NCBI GenBank assembly: GCA_903850915.1
Contig: CAINMV010000029.1
Location: 62,001 to 126,000 of the forward strand
Source of the DNA: an uncultured Bacteroidota bacterium
GTDB taxonomy: Bacteria; Bacteroidota; Bacteroidia; UKL13-3
DNA length: 64,000 bases
Direction of reading: 5' to 3'
Shown: positions 24,582-39,500 of the stretch, piece after piece
Numbering within the stretch: position 1 is the stretch's first letter
Layout: each line of letters opens with the position of its first letter
Notes under the pieces: model-generated
Told to the model about the DNA's origin: nothing
Database searches by the model: none
Seen by the model: the letters and a program-made list of their open reading frames with translations, nothing else
Position numbers and translations under genes: made by a program

Positions 24582-24599
24582 AATACTTACGCCTCTGAT

Positions 24600-27500
24600 C
24601 TACTTCTGAATAGAGAACGACTTTGAAGAAGTGAATTTGTCTGTTACAAGCTTAACAAAGTAAATTCCAGCAGCCTCATTACTCAAATCAATTAGAACCT
24701 TATTGTTCAACGGATTTAAGTCATAACGAGTATATATCTCTTTTCCGTTAGCATCAAATATTAGGATTGAAGCATAAGAAGCATCTTCAATATTAATTTC
24801 GATATTCACTAATCCATTATTTGGATTTGGATAAACCATAAACAAATTATTGTTTCCATTTACATTTATACCAACTGGAGTGAAGATGTTTACATATCTG
24901 CGAATTGTATTGGCCACATTTCCTGAGGCATCTGTACAAGCATACGTAATATGATACAATCCATCCAATTGAATGTTTAAGTTACTCATGTCTTTAGTCA
25001 CCACTGCTCCCGGATCACACTTATCAAATACCGTAGTTCCTGGATCTACAAAAGGCTTCCAACGAGGCCAGTTCATCGTTAACGAACCAACCAAGGAGAT
25101 TACTGGCGCTTCACGATCTACAACTTTGTAAACACGAACACTGGCCGAATCTACATTACCTGAAGGATCGGTAGCATAATAACGAACAACATAATTACCA
25201 ACTATATTCAAGTTCACGGTACCAACTTTCGAGACTGTAATTTGAGATGAAGCATAGTAGTTATCATTAACAATATACCCTGGCTCAGGAACAGACGTCA
25301 TTGTGATACAATCTATAATAACTGTATCCGAAGGCAACAATGTCAAACGTGGAGGTGTTATATCTCTAACAATCACAGTTAGTATTTGTGTTACAGCCAC
25401 GTTACCGGAACTGTCCTTTGCATTATAATATAACAAATACGTTCCAAGAATAGACGTATTCACTGGCCCTCCTGTAATGGTATAAGTTAATCCGGTATTG
25501 TAATTGTCGGTAACCGATGCGGTTGGTGCATTAAAGGTATTGTGAACATTTACATACACTGGATTACTTCCAGAAATTATAATCACTGGTTTCTGTGTGT
25601 CACGAACAATAACGGTTCGAACAAATGGAGTAGCTGCGTTTCCAGCTGCATCTGTCACTTTGTAAGTAACGGTGTAAGTACCCAAAACATTCACATTTAC
25701 AGTAGACGTAGTTACGATTGAGCTCGTCAACGATCCAAAATAGAAGTCGTTTGCAGTAGCTCCAGCATCAACATAAGCTGTTTTCACTTCTTGATATACT
25801 GTATCGGTGCCATTTCTGGTAATAGTAGGTTTAGTCACATCACGAGTAGCTCTTACATAAATATCGCGTATAGTAGTATTACCTGCCAAGTCGCTAGCTG
25901 TAATGGTATGAACACTTAATGATGGATATGTGGTAACAACACTATTAAATGCCAATCCAGTATGCGTTACTGTTGTTGCTCCTGTTACAGTTACGCCTGG
26001 ATCCACAAAGGTCCTGCCAACTTCAACGAAAACAGTATCGACGTTTCCGGCAACAGAAATTGCTGGAGGTGTAATATCTGGCGTAACAATTACTCTAAAG
26101 TCATTGAAGTCACCAAAGGCATTAATACCACAAGGAGTATTAGTCAAAGAATCAAAATTAGTTCCAATACGTAGACGTGTTGGACCCAACTTCGCATTAA
26201 TAGGTACGGCAATTTGGCCAGAATAATTTATGCCCGAAGTGATTCCTGATGATGCAGTAAGCTCTGAAGCTTGGAACACCCCATCTTGATCCCAGTCTAT
26301 CCATATTTTAAAGTTGGCTCTATTAAAATTACTTTGACGTTTCACATTAAATCCGATATTCTCCGACAATCCCAATAACGCTACAACAGGTGTATTGGCA
26401 ATAGAAACATTATTAATCACGTAAGTAGTCAACTTATTTGTATTATCACGATAGGTTACACTACCAACGGCAGGAGTTGTGTTTTTATAATCCAAGCCAT
26501 AAACTGTGTTATTAATTATCGTATCTGCCCGTCCTAAGGTGAATCTCTCAATCGCAAAATCAGCATTAAGCACATTTACAACTGGTGTACAATAATCGAT
26601 AACACGTATATATGACGTTTTTGTCATCGAATTCGAGCCAACACAATTGGAGTCTAATAAGGTAACTGTGTATAATCCAGGAGTAGTGAATTGCACTCCA
26701 TAATTTTTTGAATAAACACCACCTGTTACTCCTGTCACTGGTCCAGGACCGGTAATCGTCCATTGCCACCATATTGGATCTATCTTGGATAGGTCGGTAA
26801 AGTTCACCACATCATTTGGAGTCGCAACAAGCAAATCAGCTTTGAAGTTGGTTATTGGACCAGTGGTAGGGTGAACAATTTCGATAGTGTCATATAGTGT
26901 TTCAATACCTCCGCAACCTTCGATATCGCAACGTATAATGTATGTTCCTAACGAACCATAAGCCCAATCCTGAGAATATAAACCTTTCATTTCAACGTCA
27001 GGGAAGGCATTACTATTGGCATAATCAAACCACCATCTATAAATAGCACCATCCTTATCAAACGACAATTTTGAAGGAACATAACTAAATGTGGTCATTG
27101 CACCACAATCATAGGCCGTGTCTGGCATACTTAACTTACCAACTGGTGCAGGTGATGATGATGCTACACTTGACCAAGTAGCAGCAAATCCTGGACCTGC
27201 CGTTCCACCTTTCACAAACTCAATATACATTTTACCTGACAAAGCAGTAATACCGGCAGCACCTCCTGGAATGGCTGTTCCTGTAAAACCTAAGCCAGTA
27301 TGCAAAGGCGGAGCTAAATTGTTTTTACCATCGTAAATTCGGATGTACGCACTACCCGCTAAATTAAATGCGCTGAAAACAATATTTACGGAGCTTGCAC
27401 ATGGATCAATCAAGAAGTTACATGTACTACCCAAACTATAATTACCTGTTGGTCCACCGTCGTCATATAATACGCCACTTGCTACCTTGGTATCAAATGG

Positions 27501-30500
27501 GAAAATACAAAGCTGGTTGGTTGCATTAACCTTAATGTATGCTGTCTTGCAAATTTGAGGGCTTCTGCCAATTGCATTTGAATCCCAAAGACACACCTCA
27601 TAATAACCTGGATTGGAGAAACTGATAACAGGATTTTTTGATGTGTTTGATGTTCCATTATTATAGTTAATTCCTAGATTTGGCGTTATTGTCCAATACC
27701 AATATGATGGACCGTTAGTACTCAAATCCGTCAATTGAATTTGCTGGTACGTCTCTACCACAAAACGATCGGCCACAAAATCAGCAACAGGTCTTCTTGT
27801 TGGATTGTAAACTGTAATTGTTTTGGTAATAGAATCTATTCCAACACAGCCATAGGTGACAAGTTTTATAGCATAAGTTCCCGTTGCATTAAATGTGTAT
27901 TGTACATTAACAGAGGAACCAACCAAAACACCATTAACATACCAACGATGTCCTAATTGTGCCGTTGCTAAATTGTTGTTTAAGAAGGTTGTTAAATCAT
28001 TTACAAATACAGTATCTGGCGAGGTAAATGCAGCTGTAGGGTTACCACTGTTATATCTAGACTCATCCGCTCCAATTGTTGGAGAGAATACGCAACGAGC
28101 GTCATTATCCACATCTACAAATATTGGCACGGTCTTATCTGCAGACTGTCCAGCAACATTTGATGTTAAATGTAAATCTTCAACTAAAGCAGAGGTTGAC
28201 ACAAAGTTAGGCACTAAAGTCAATGATTTTTGATGGAAGGTAGGACTTAACGCTTTCAATGAAGGCAGGTCGGTAACTGTGGTACCTAACCATATTACAT
28301 AATTAGACAAGCTTGCCGTATACATAATGTTATAGTCGAAAGTGTTAAATGTACCACCAGCAACATTCAGTGCGTAAGCAGAAACCGTATTGTTATTATA
28401 GAAGATATTATTCTTCACATCAGTGCCATTTGCTCCATAACTGATATTTGCAGCATACGATGAAGTAGAAGAATTACCGCCACAGAATGCTGTATTATAA
28501 TAAAACTCCGTATTGTAAGGATAATAAGCATACAATGGAATAGGCGAAGCATAAGAGTTGTTGGTAATCAATATGTTATTGTTGATCGCCGCCTTGTTTC
28601 CAAGATTAACTCCTGAATAGTTGGTATAGTATGAATAGATACCATAAGCACCTGCATTGGTAATAATATTACGTTCTACACGCATACCGTTGTTATAGTA
28701 AAAATACATTCCGGTATTGCTATTTACTGCATTAAGACGGAAGGTAATTTTGTTTCCAATAATGCTATCCAAATATTCGTAGTACGAATAAATACCATAC
28801 TGATACATGTTTGTGATGGTACAATTACGAATCGCATTTCCTACATCATTGGCAGTAGTGGACGAGCCATACAAACTTGCTCCTACGTAACCACCAATAA
28901 TAGCGCAACTTTCGAAGGTATTGTAATTTCCATTTATACCACCGGTACTATAGTTAATACCGCACACACCGACACCGAAGTTATTGGATGCTGTAGATTC
29001 TGGAACACGAATATTACAACGCGAAATCGTATTGTAGTCAGAGCCATTGTTCATTAATACCCCAACACCTATGGATGCTCCAGTAGATAGGATATCAAAG
29101 TTTTTGAAGGTGATATAATCAGCGGCAACAAAAGTTAATACGGCAGGTTGCGCTGCTGTACCTCCAACGGCATCCACAATCTTACATAATGCACTGTCAA
29201 CACCATCAAAGGTAACCTTAGTAAGGGCAGTAGCATTTGGAATTGTATTTATTATTAACCTTCCTGTATAAACCCCTGGTGCAACTGTAATTGTTACTGG
29301 GGCGCCAACACCACAAGTGTATAATTTTTGTAATGCTTCATTAAAAGAAAGGAAATTTGTCACCCCTGATCCTGCAGGATTAATAGTATATGAGCCTGCC
29401 ATTGACACACAAACTGGTGATGCCGTGGTATCATTATTTTTATAGTCATCATTCAATCCATTTGGAAGCGATGTCCATGATATAATAGTATCCGCTTGCG
29501 TCCCGATCAAATTGTATTGATTAGGTGTAGTGAAGGTTACGATGGCTGTGGCATTTGTAGCTAATGAACCAGTCCACATCATAGATTTCACAGAACCATT
29601 ATAACCGGCCTTGTAATATACATTAGCCGAAGTCAATGTATTTGTTCCAAAGTTCTTCAATAATACTTTAACATCTTGTAAACCTGCAACTGTAGGTGGC
29701 GCTGGAGAAACGATGGCGATGATACCCGCATCGTTAGCTGGACGATTGTATTCGTCGGCACCAATATCAACCACTGTTGAAGGACTTATCGGTCTTGGAT
29801 CACCATCGATATCATCAATAACAGTCGGTATGTTAACACCAACGTCATTCATATTAATAGCTAAGGTGTGTAAATTCGTCCTGTTATTAATAAACAATGG
29901 GTCTAACCATTTTGAATTAGAATTCCATCCTAATGCGCCAATGTAACCCGTGGTACCATAACCACTTGTTCCAATATAAATAGTAGTTGCAGTTGTTGTA
30001 CTATTATATACATTATTATTATTAAAGAAGTTAAATGGCGTTCCAACTGAATAATAGAACCAACAATAGCCTGTGGTACCTCCAAACATAGAGAAGATAT
30101 TATTCCTAACATCAAGTCCAGTATACTGCCCTAATGATGTTTGTTGCATGAAGAATGGATAGATACTTCCTCCATTAAATACAGAAACACTATTATGTTG
30201 AATATCCAATTCTCTACTGTTCGAACCAAGATAAATAGCATAACCACTCGAAGCATAGAAATTACCTCCAACCATATTATTTACAATGTAAGAACGAGAT
30301 AATGGCAAGTTGTTTTGGTAGTTGGCATTGGTTGAGAAATAAATACCATAGGTACCGACGTTATTAATCTTGTTTTTCTTTAATTCAAAACGATCAATAT
30401 ATGCAAGATACATTCCATAACCACTAGTAATCAAATTCGACATACCCACAATATTATTACTATTCATCTTAATAGTATCTTGGTATTGAATGTACATTCC

Positions 30501-33500
30501 ATATTGATATGCTCCAGATAATGTATTACCTATAATTTGATTAAAGCGACAGAAAGTAGCAGTACTGGTTCCCAATGCAGAAATTCCAATATAACCGCCA
30601 TTAATTGTATTATTTAAAATGATGTTCTTATTACCATTATTTCCGGCACCAGTTGGCGATGCGGTTGTTGAGATGGCGATACCTGCTGTATTACCTGAAG
30701 TAGTACCAGCGACATTAATAACACAATTTTGAACATAATTACTATCGGCTATGTTAGTAATGTTAACACCGATACCATTGGTAACATTCAGCGCATTAAT
30801 TGTTAAGCTATCTAAAATGATATGTTTAACTCCACTCAAACGAATGGTATGTTGCGAAGCAGCCACACCTGAATTAAAGGAGATGGCCTCTTTGTTGGCT
30901 CCTCCTTTAAAGGTTACATTATTAATTGCTGTAACCCCAGGTATAGCACCTGTGAATGTTAACTGCTCATTGTATGGACCACTTCCCGGAACAGCTCTAA
31001 ACACAACTGGACCAGCAACACCGCAATTGTAGATTGCTGTAACCGCAGCACTAAATGAAGTAAAGTTGGTTCCACTTGGAGCCCCTTGCGAATTAATAGT
31101 GAAGTTACCTGCAAATGGAGTACAGAATAAATTAGATAAGGTATCGTTACCGTGGAATTGATCGGCGCTACCATTGATGTTACCAGTATAGGCTTTAAAG
31201 AAACCTGGACCACCAGCGCTAAATATCGCAGTAGAAGTAAAGGTTAATTGAACTGTATCGCAAGCAACCAAACCAGCTGCAGGTAATCCTGAGGATGTAG
31301 TAAAAGTTTGTGTTGTTGCTACACCATTAATATCAAAACTAGCATCAAGCGAAGTGATGGTTGTTGTTCCGTTGTTGCGCACCAATAATTTAACAGTATA
31401 CGGAGTTCCACCAGTAACAATCTGTCCTGTTGGTGTGCGTATTAATGAAACCATAGCATCTAAAGCATAAACCGGGATTTCATCAGCACCCATATCCGGT
31501 GTTGCACCACGGCTATCTCCATCAAAGTCGTTGGTGAGTCCAAGATTTGTTCCATTATTACAACCTCCTAAAATATGTAGGTTGGTTCCAGAAACAAATG
31601 CAGGATTAAAGTTAACGGAGAATAATCCACCACCGGTAGCAAAGGCAGTTTTAAAGGTAGTCGGTGTTTTTAAGGTACCTCCTAAGTTTAATAAGTTAGC
31701 TCCTAAAGCATTAAAGTAGTTGTTATAATCTAAGGTAGTTATATACGTTGTTGATGCGGTATATAAACAAAATGCATTTGCATTAGATGTATTGGTAACT
31801 GTAAAGATATTATTTCGAACATCATTCACGCTTCCTCCTGCGAAGTAAATACAAGCGGCAGTTGTTGTTATTGGCGCATCTAAATTCACTGTATTGTGCC
31901 ATACATTCCAACGTGAGCTTGAAATATAAATACCTGAAGCTGCTGCATTAGTGAAACCTCCGCCAATAAAGTTATTGTAGATTTGTCCAAGACCACTGCC
32001 ACTGCCGGCTGACGAAGGCAGATAAATACCGTACCTGCCCGCAAAGCTGATTTTATTATTACTTAAATCAATAAACAAGGCTCCAGTTGGGTTAACACTA
32101 GTAAGTGTTATAGCATCACTACTACTATTATTAGTGCTAGCCAAATTGATAGTATTATAATTACATTTCACATTTTGTGCACCTGTACAATAAACACCTC
32201 CTTGATACTGATTGATAATAGTATTTTTTATGAAGTAGTTGGTAAAGGAGCCATTGTTTATTGAAGTGTAAATTCCATAGTATCCTGCTTTTACGGTTGA
32301 ACTATCGATAGTATTATTATCACACAATAAACTTGCAGTAGAATATGTTCCTGTCGTATTTCCACCACTGATAACAATTCCCATAAAGGCAGCACCAGTA
32401 CTTGTATTACCTGGTGCAGCCACCTCTACAAAGCAATTATTAATACGGCAGCTGCTTGCATTAAACATATTCACGCCCCATCCTTGAGCCACCCCTGTTG
32501 ATTGTATTGTGAGGTTGCGGAAGATGATACTTCTTGAAGAATTTAAATAAACAGTTGCAGGAATTGCGGCAGAACCTGGGAAGGTAATAATACGAGTGGC
32601 AATATTACCATTTCCACCATCGAAGGTAACCGTGTTCGTTGTTGTAGCTCCTGGTACAATTGGAATTACTAGCTGTTCGGTATAGGTTGCGGCCGCAACA
32701 TTAAACACTACAGGGCCTATAATACCACCACAGGTTAATGCATCAATAGCTTTGGTGAATGTGGTATAATTGCTTGTGCCACTTCCAGTAGGATTAATCG
32801 TATAAACTCCACTTAATGCAGAACATAACGAGATTTGAATAGTATCATTGGCATTAACAGCATCAGCACTTGCATTAGGCAAAGAAGTATAAACTTTAAT
32901 AATGGAAGTACCTGAACTAAAGGTATATGGTGCCGTGAATGTGAAATTTGCGGTATCGCACGGAGCTAATGAACCTGTCCAAGTGTCGGAAACTACGGTT
33001 CCTCCATTAACTCTAACATTAACATTTGCCGTTGTAATAATGTTATTACCATAGTTACGCAACGTAACATTAACAACTTGACTGCCTGCTATTAATGGGA
33101 AGGCTGGTGCGTTGACTTTCATTACACCGATATCATTGTTCGGAACATTGGTAATTTCATCAGCTCCAATATCCGGTGTAGTGGTTCGAACTTCACCATC
33201 GATATCTGTGTTTACACCCAAACCAACTGCATTGCTACAAGGATTTGTGGTATGTAAATTTAATGCAGATACGTAATATGGATTAAAGCTGATGGAGTTG
33301 GCACCTCCGCCTGTTGGAAATGAACCTTTATAATTAGACAAGTTATAATTAGTACCAGCAAAGCTTAATAAATTTACCGAAGACACATTATAATAATTAT
33401 TATAATCTAGAGTAGTAATCACACTAGTTGCTGAAAGGTAAATTGGGAAAGCACTTAAGGCACTAGCATTGCTAATCATTAAGTTATTATTACGAATATC

Positions 33501-36500
33501 ATTTCCTGAACCAGCATTAATATATATTGCAGCATTGATTCCACCACTAGTGGCGGCATCCATATTTACACTATTGTGGTAAAGTAAAGTTCTTGAAACA
33601 GTAGTAAAATAAATTCCAGATGTCGTTGACAAGTTAGTAAATCCACCTCCAATCATATTGTTGTTTACCAAGTTAAATGCTGTACCTGAATTTGTACATG
33701 AACTTAACTGAATTCCATATTGACCAGGATTTAATACTTTATTCGCACTTACATCCATATAGTTGGATCCAGTATTGCTACAACTTTGTATAAAGATACC
33801 TTGATTGGTGGTACTTCCTGTAACACCTGAACGCATGTTAAATGTGTTGTAGTTAATACGCGGAGAGAACGCACCATTTGCTGCATAGTATCCATATTGA
33901 TAAACCCCAATGAAGTTATTGCTTAATAAATAAAACTTACATGAATCCGTGGTTAGCGAAGTGTAGGCCCCATAATATCCATAGTAAATTGATGAAGAGT
34001 CAACCATATGATTTCTAGCTACTAACGTAGAGCCATTAATCGTGGTTGGATGTCCGTTTACTACAATTGGAACAAAAGTGGTAGCAGTTGAGGTAACACC
34101 TGTTCCTGTAAAGTCAATAATACACTTACTTACACGATTGTTTGTGCCATCTAAGAAGTGTGTAACCCATGTTGTAGTTGCACCAGTTCCTCTAATTGTG
34201 AAATTTCTAAAGGTAACATAGTTACACGTATTGAAACGAAGAACATATGGCAAGGCTGCTGTTGGAGCAAATGCGATGATACGCGTTGCTGCATTAAAGC
34301 CTTCAAATGTTACGGTGTTGATCGCTGAAGCACCTGCAATGAAAGGAATACTTACTTGTTCGATATACGTATTAGCCGCAACGGTAATGGTAACTGGTCC
34401 ATAAACACCACCACAACCAAGTGCATTGGCCGCAGCAGTAAATGTGGTAAAGTTGGTAGGTCCCGATCCAGTTGGATTAATCGTATAAGCACCTATCATT
34501 CCGGTACAGATTGTCCATTGGGCCGTATCGTTACTATTGTTGGCATCGGTAGTTCCATTTGGACTTGAAGTATAGGTAATTAAGTTATTTGAGCCTAACG
34601 GGAAAGTAGACGTAGTTGTGAATGTGAAGTTTGCAGTATCACACGAATTTAATATACCACTCCAAGTTTCAGTTACAACAGAACCTCCGTTTAATCGATA
34701 ATTTACAGACGCTGTGGTTACTGTATTTGCACCTAAATTACGCAAGGTTACATTTATAGTTTGTGTGCCTGGAGCATACGGAATTGACGGAGAATTAATC
34801 TTCATCACTCCAATATCGTTGCTTGCAATATTGGTCATTTCATCAGCACCAATATCTGGTGAAGTGCTACGAACATCGCCATCAATATCCTTGGCAACAC
34901 CCAAATTGGCGCCATTATTACATGGCATTTGAATATGTAAGTTGGTACCAGTAATATAGGTAGGATTAATATTTAGTGAGTTAACACCAGCAACTGTTTT
35001 AAAGGTAGATGCTCCGTAGTTAACACCTGCGATACTCGCCAAGGTAGTTGATCCAACATTATAATAAATATTATTATCTAAATTCGATAATACTGAGGCT
35101 GCGTTCACATAAAATGGAGTATAAGCGGTAGCCGTGGCATCAGTACTTGCTAAAATATTATTTCTAACATCAAGGAAGCTCCCACTAGAAATATACATAC
35201 CATAAGCAGCATATGTACCTGTTTGAACATAGTTAATAGAGTTATGGTAAACTTTCCAATAACTGTCACTCGAAAGATAAATGCCATATGAATTCGAAGG
35301 ATACAAGTATGGACTGTAAATCATATTATTCGAAATAATCGAATAGCTATTGGCATTGCCACTGCAAGAGGTAATGTACATAGCTGCATAAATTACAGGA
35401 GAAAATTTATTGTTTGATACGTCATTAAATAACCCTGCCGCTGGTGTACAACTTGAAAGGTATAAGCTATACGAGTTAGTAGCATATGGATTTCGAGTGC
35501 TCAACGAGTTGTTTAAGAATTTAACGGCCTGAGCTCCAGTTGCATACATTCCATAAACGTAAAAATTGGTCATGGTATTGTAACGGAAATAGTTGGTATT
35601 ATTGGCATTATTTAAATAACACATAATACTTGAGTAGCCAATAGAGATAGTACAACTGTCAACATAATTATCATTAACGATTGTTGAAGATGTACTGTAT
35701 GAAGTGGCGTTACCATTTAATACAACACCATGAACATTGCTACTTGTTCCGGTTGCACCAAAAGAAGTATTATCGAGTATACAGTTACTAACTTTACAAC
35801 TAACCGCATCTAAGAAGTTTACATTCCATGCATTGGTTGCATCCGTGCCACGAATGGTCATATTACGAACAGTAACGTATCGTGTTGCATTAAATCGCCA
35901 GATATAAGGCAAAGCAGCAGTAGGTGTATATGTTAAAATACGTGTAGATGCATTTCCTACACCTCCATCAAAGGTAATGGTGTTTATAGCAGATAAGCCA
36001 TTAATCACTGGAATAGAAATTTGCTCAGTGTACGTTCCTGCAGAAACAGTGAAAGTTACTGGCCCAACAATACCGCAACCGGTCATGGCAGCCAAAGCAG
36101 TAGTAAATGACGTAAAGTTGGTTGGACCGGTGCCAGTAGGATTAATCGTATAAGCACCTGAAAGTCCTATACATCCTACCACTTTAATCGTATCATTGGT
36201 TTTATTGGCATCCGTTATTCCATTAGGCGAATCGGTATAGAATTTCATATTAAATGCCCCTGTAAATGTATATTGGTTCGCTCCAGTAAAGGTAATTATA
36301 GCCGAATCACATTGATTTAAAGTACCACTCCATGAAATTGTTTTGGTAATGGTGTTGTCAGTGTAACTTACATTGGCTGAGGTGATGGTGTTGCTACCAA
36401 AATTCCTCAAAACCACAATAATATCACGAGCACCTAAGCCTGATACACCATTTAAGGGTTGCAATAATCTGCTTACGCCAATATCATTAGTTCCAGCATG

Positions 36501-39500
36501 ATGGTCCGCACCTATATCTGTTGGACTAGAACAACGGAAGGTATTGTCGTAATCATACTGTACAAGTGGATGAACACTTACAGGAAGTAAATTCACGGCA
36601 CTTGGCAAATGCAAGTCGCTGAAAGCGGCAAAACCTGGAGTAATGTTAATAGAGTTTGCATCTCGTCCTGAACCTGTTCTCCATAATGCCATAGTAGTAT
36701 ATGCTGTTGCACTTATATAGCCAAGGTTTGCTCCAGTGGTAAACAAATCATTATAATTGCACGGGCTAAAGCTGGCTGTTGCATCACAACGAATAGCTGG
36801 AGAACCGCTTGACCCAACAAAAATATTATTTACTACTGAGTCGATTGAACTTGAAACCGATTGGAAGTAAGCAGCAGCTGAGGCATTAGTAGTTAATGTG
36901 CTTCCAATGTTAACGGAATTGTTTATATAATCAGAACCATAGTCATTAACAACTTGCAACCCAAAGGTTGAATTTGCTCCACTACCTATAGAAATCATAT
37001 TATTAGAAATAATTGGTCGTTTCCCTGTAGTACCTGAGTTAACACCAAAATACGTGTTAAACATTCCAACACCACCAACAGAACCACTTATCTTATTACC
37101 GTTTACAATAGGGCGGTTTGAAACAGCAGTAATATAAATCCAGTAGTTATACATTCCATTATACGTTGTATATGCTGAATTTGTGGTGATTCGATTTCTG
37201 TTTAATATCAATCCATTCAATTGATAATTGTACATTCCATATCCATATTGATTGGTGAAATCACAATTGTTGAAAGTTAAATTCTCTGTTGAACCAATAT
37301 TACCTCCGGAATAGAAATAACTACCGAAAAATCCATTATTCACCTTACAAGCATCGAAATATAAGAAAGTAGAAGGAACTGGGGTTGTATTCGGAGAATA
37401 AATCACCGCCTGATCTGTAGTGTTCGTTGATGACGTTACACCATTGAAAACTACGTTATAGAATGTATCTGTCGATGATGTTGAAGTTGCTCCTGCAAAA
37501 GATAATGCGGTTCCATAAGTAGTGTTTGTAGCACTTATGGTAAGATTTCTAAATTTATAGAAGCTGGCTCCATTTAATTTAAGTGTATAATTGGATACAC
37601 CAGATGCCGTTGAGGAGTTGGTTAATATCACATCAGAGGCAACGCCAGTAGCCGATTGGAAGGTTACATTATTAATGGCAGAAAGCCCTCGAACATAACC
37701 ACCAACTACGTTTTGACCCGTATATGTACCTGAAGCAATATTAAAGGTAACTGGAGCATAAACACCTCCGCAATTTAAATCGCTTAATGCACTTGCAATA
37801 GAAGTATAATTTGGATAAGCACCACCAGAAGGGTTAATCGTATATACACCACCGAAAGCAGGACAGAATGTTTGCAAAACAGTGTCATTGGCATTGTTAG
37901 CATCCGCATTGCCATTAGGCAAGGAAGTAAATACCTTAATTGTATTGGCACCTGCTGTAAAGGTATACGGAGCGGTAAAGGTAAAATTCAAGGTATCACA
38001 TTGTGCTAAAGACCCGGTGAAAGACCCAGAAACAACACTACCCCCATTTACTTGATATTTAATTGTACCTGAGGTAATTGTATTTGAACCAAAATTACGA
38101 ATAGTAACATTGATATTTTGAGACCCTGGCGCAAATGGGAAGGCAGGAGAGTTAATTTTCAACACACCGATATCGTTGCTCAGTGGATTGCTAATTTCAT
38201 CGGCGCCAATATCTGGAACTGAGGCTCTGGTATTACCATCAAAGTCAGCAGTTACTCCAAGATTCGCACCTTTCGAACAGTTTGAAATAAGGTGGAAGTC
38301 GGATGCTGACACGAAGTTTGGTAAAACATTAAATGAATTTAAACCTAGTCCATTAGGGTATGCCGATTTATAATTATTCGCATCATACATTACACCTGCC
38401 AAAGTAGCAAATGTTCCATTTGGAAATGATGAGTAATAAATATTATTATCTAACGTAGCTATAGAACCGTTATTGGTGGCATTAATGGCAATGTTATTCG
38501 CCGTAGTGCTCGTATTTACAAATATGTTATTCCGAACAAATCCATTCGTGGAAGACCCCATCGATTGTAAATTAATTCCGTAAGAGGTACCAGCATTCCA
38601 ATCCATTATGAAGGTATTATTAAATATACTCCAATAGTTAAAGAAGGCGGCACAGCAGTTAAATACACCAAACATCTGTGTTGTTCCACGACTGCTTCCT
38701 CCAATAATATTGTTATATATCATACTCTGCGTAGGCGATGCTCCAGAGTTGTAGATGCCTATTCCATAACCATTGAGTGATGACATTCTATTGCCACTAA
38801 TCTCCTTGTATTTACCTGAAGTTAACGTAGCTGTATAATCATAAACAGCATACGATGGAACTGAAGATAATGTCCTTAGGGTAATCTTATTATTTAAAAC
38901 ACGGAACGACAAGCTCTGATTTTGATTCGGAAATGCTACCGAGGCGAAATAGGCATTGGTCATGCTATCGCCACGCACAAACATTAATGGAAAGGTGGCA
39001 TTATTGGATGCAAACATCACGTTGTAGTATCCATAATTTACATTATTACTATCCACGTATATACTATCTGCTAAAACACTAGCTGTAGTTATTGCAGAGG
39101 TACTTCCGTTAACAACAACTCCTGCCATATTACTGCTTGTTGAAGTTTGTCCACTTGGATCCGAAAATTCAATGGTACTATTTGAAACGCCACAATATTT
39201 GGCATCGATAAAGTTCACAATCCAACCATTACCATTAGTGGTTGAACTTTGCAACTTCATATTTTTAAAGAAAATGCCTCTTGTGCCATTCATACGCACA
39301 ACATGCGGATTCGCAGCAGTAGTCGGGAAAGTTAATACCGTTGAGTTTCCAGCTCCAATAAAAGTAACGGTATTGGTGTTACTGCTACCAGCGATGGCAC
39401 CGATGTTAATTTGCTCGTTATAAGTTCCGGCGGCCACGTTAAATGTTACTGGCCCAGTTACACCTCCGCAAACTAAAGTAGCTACTGCCAATCCCATGGT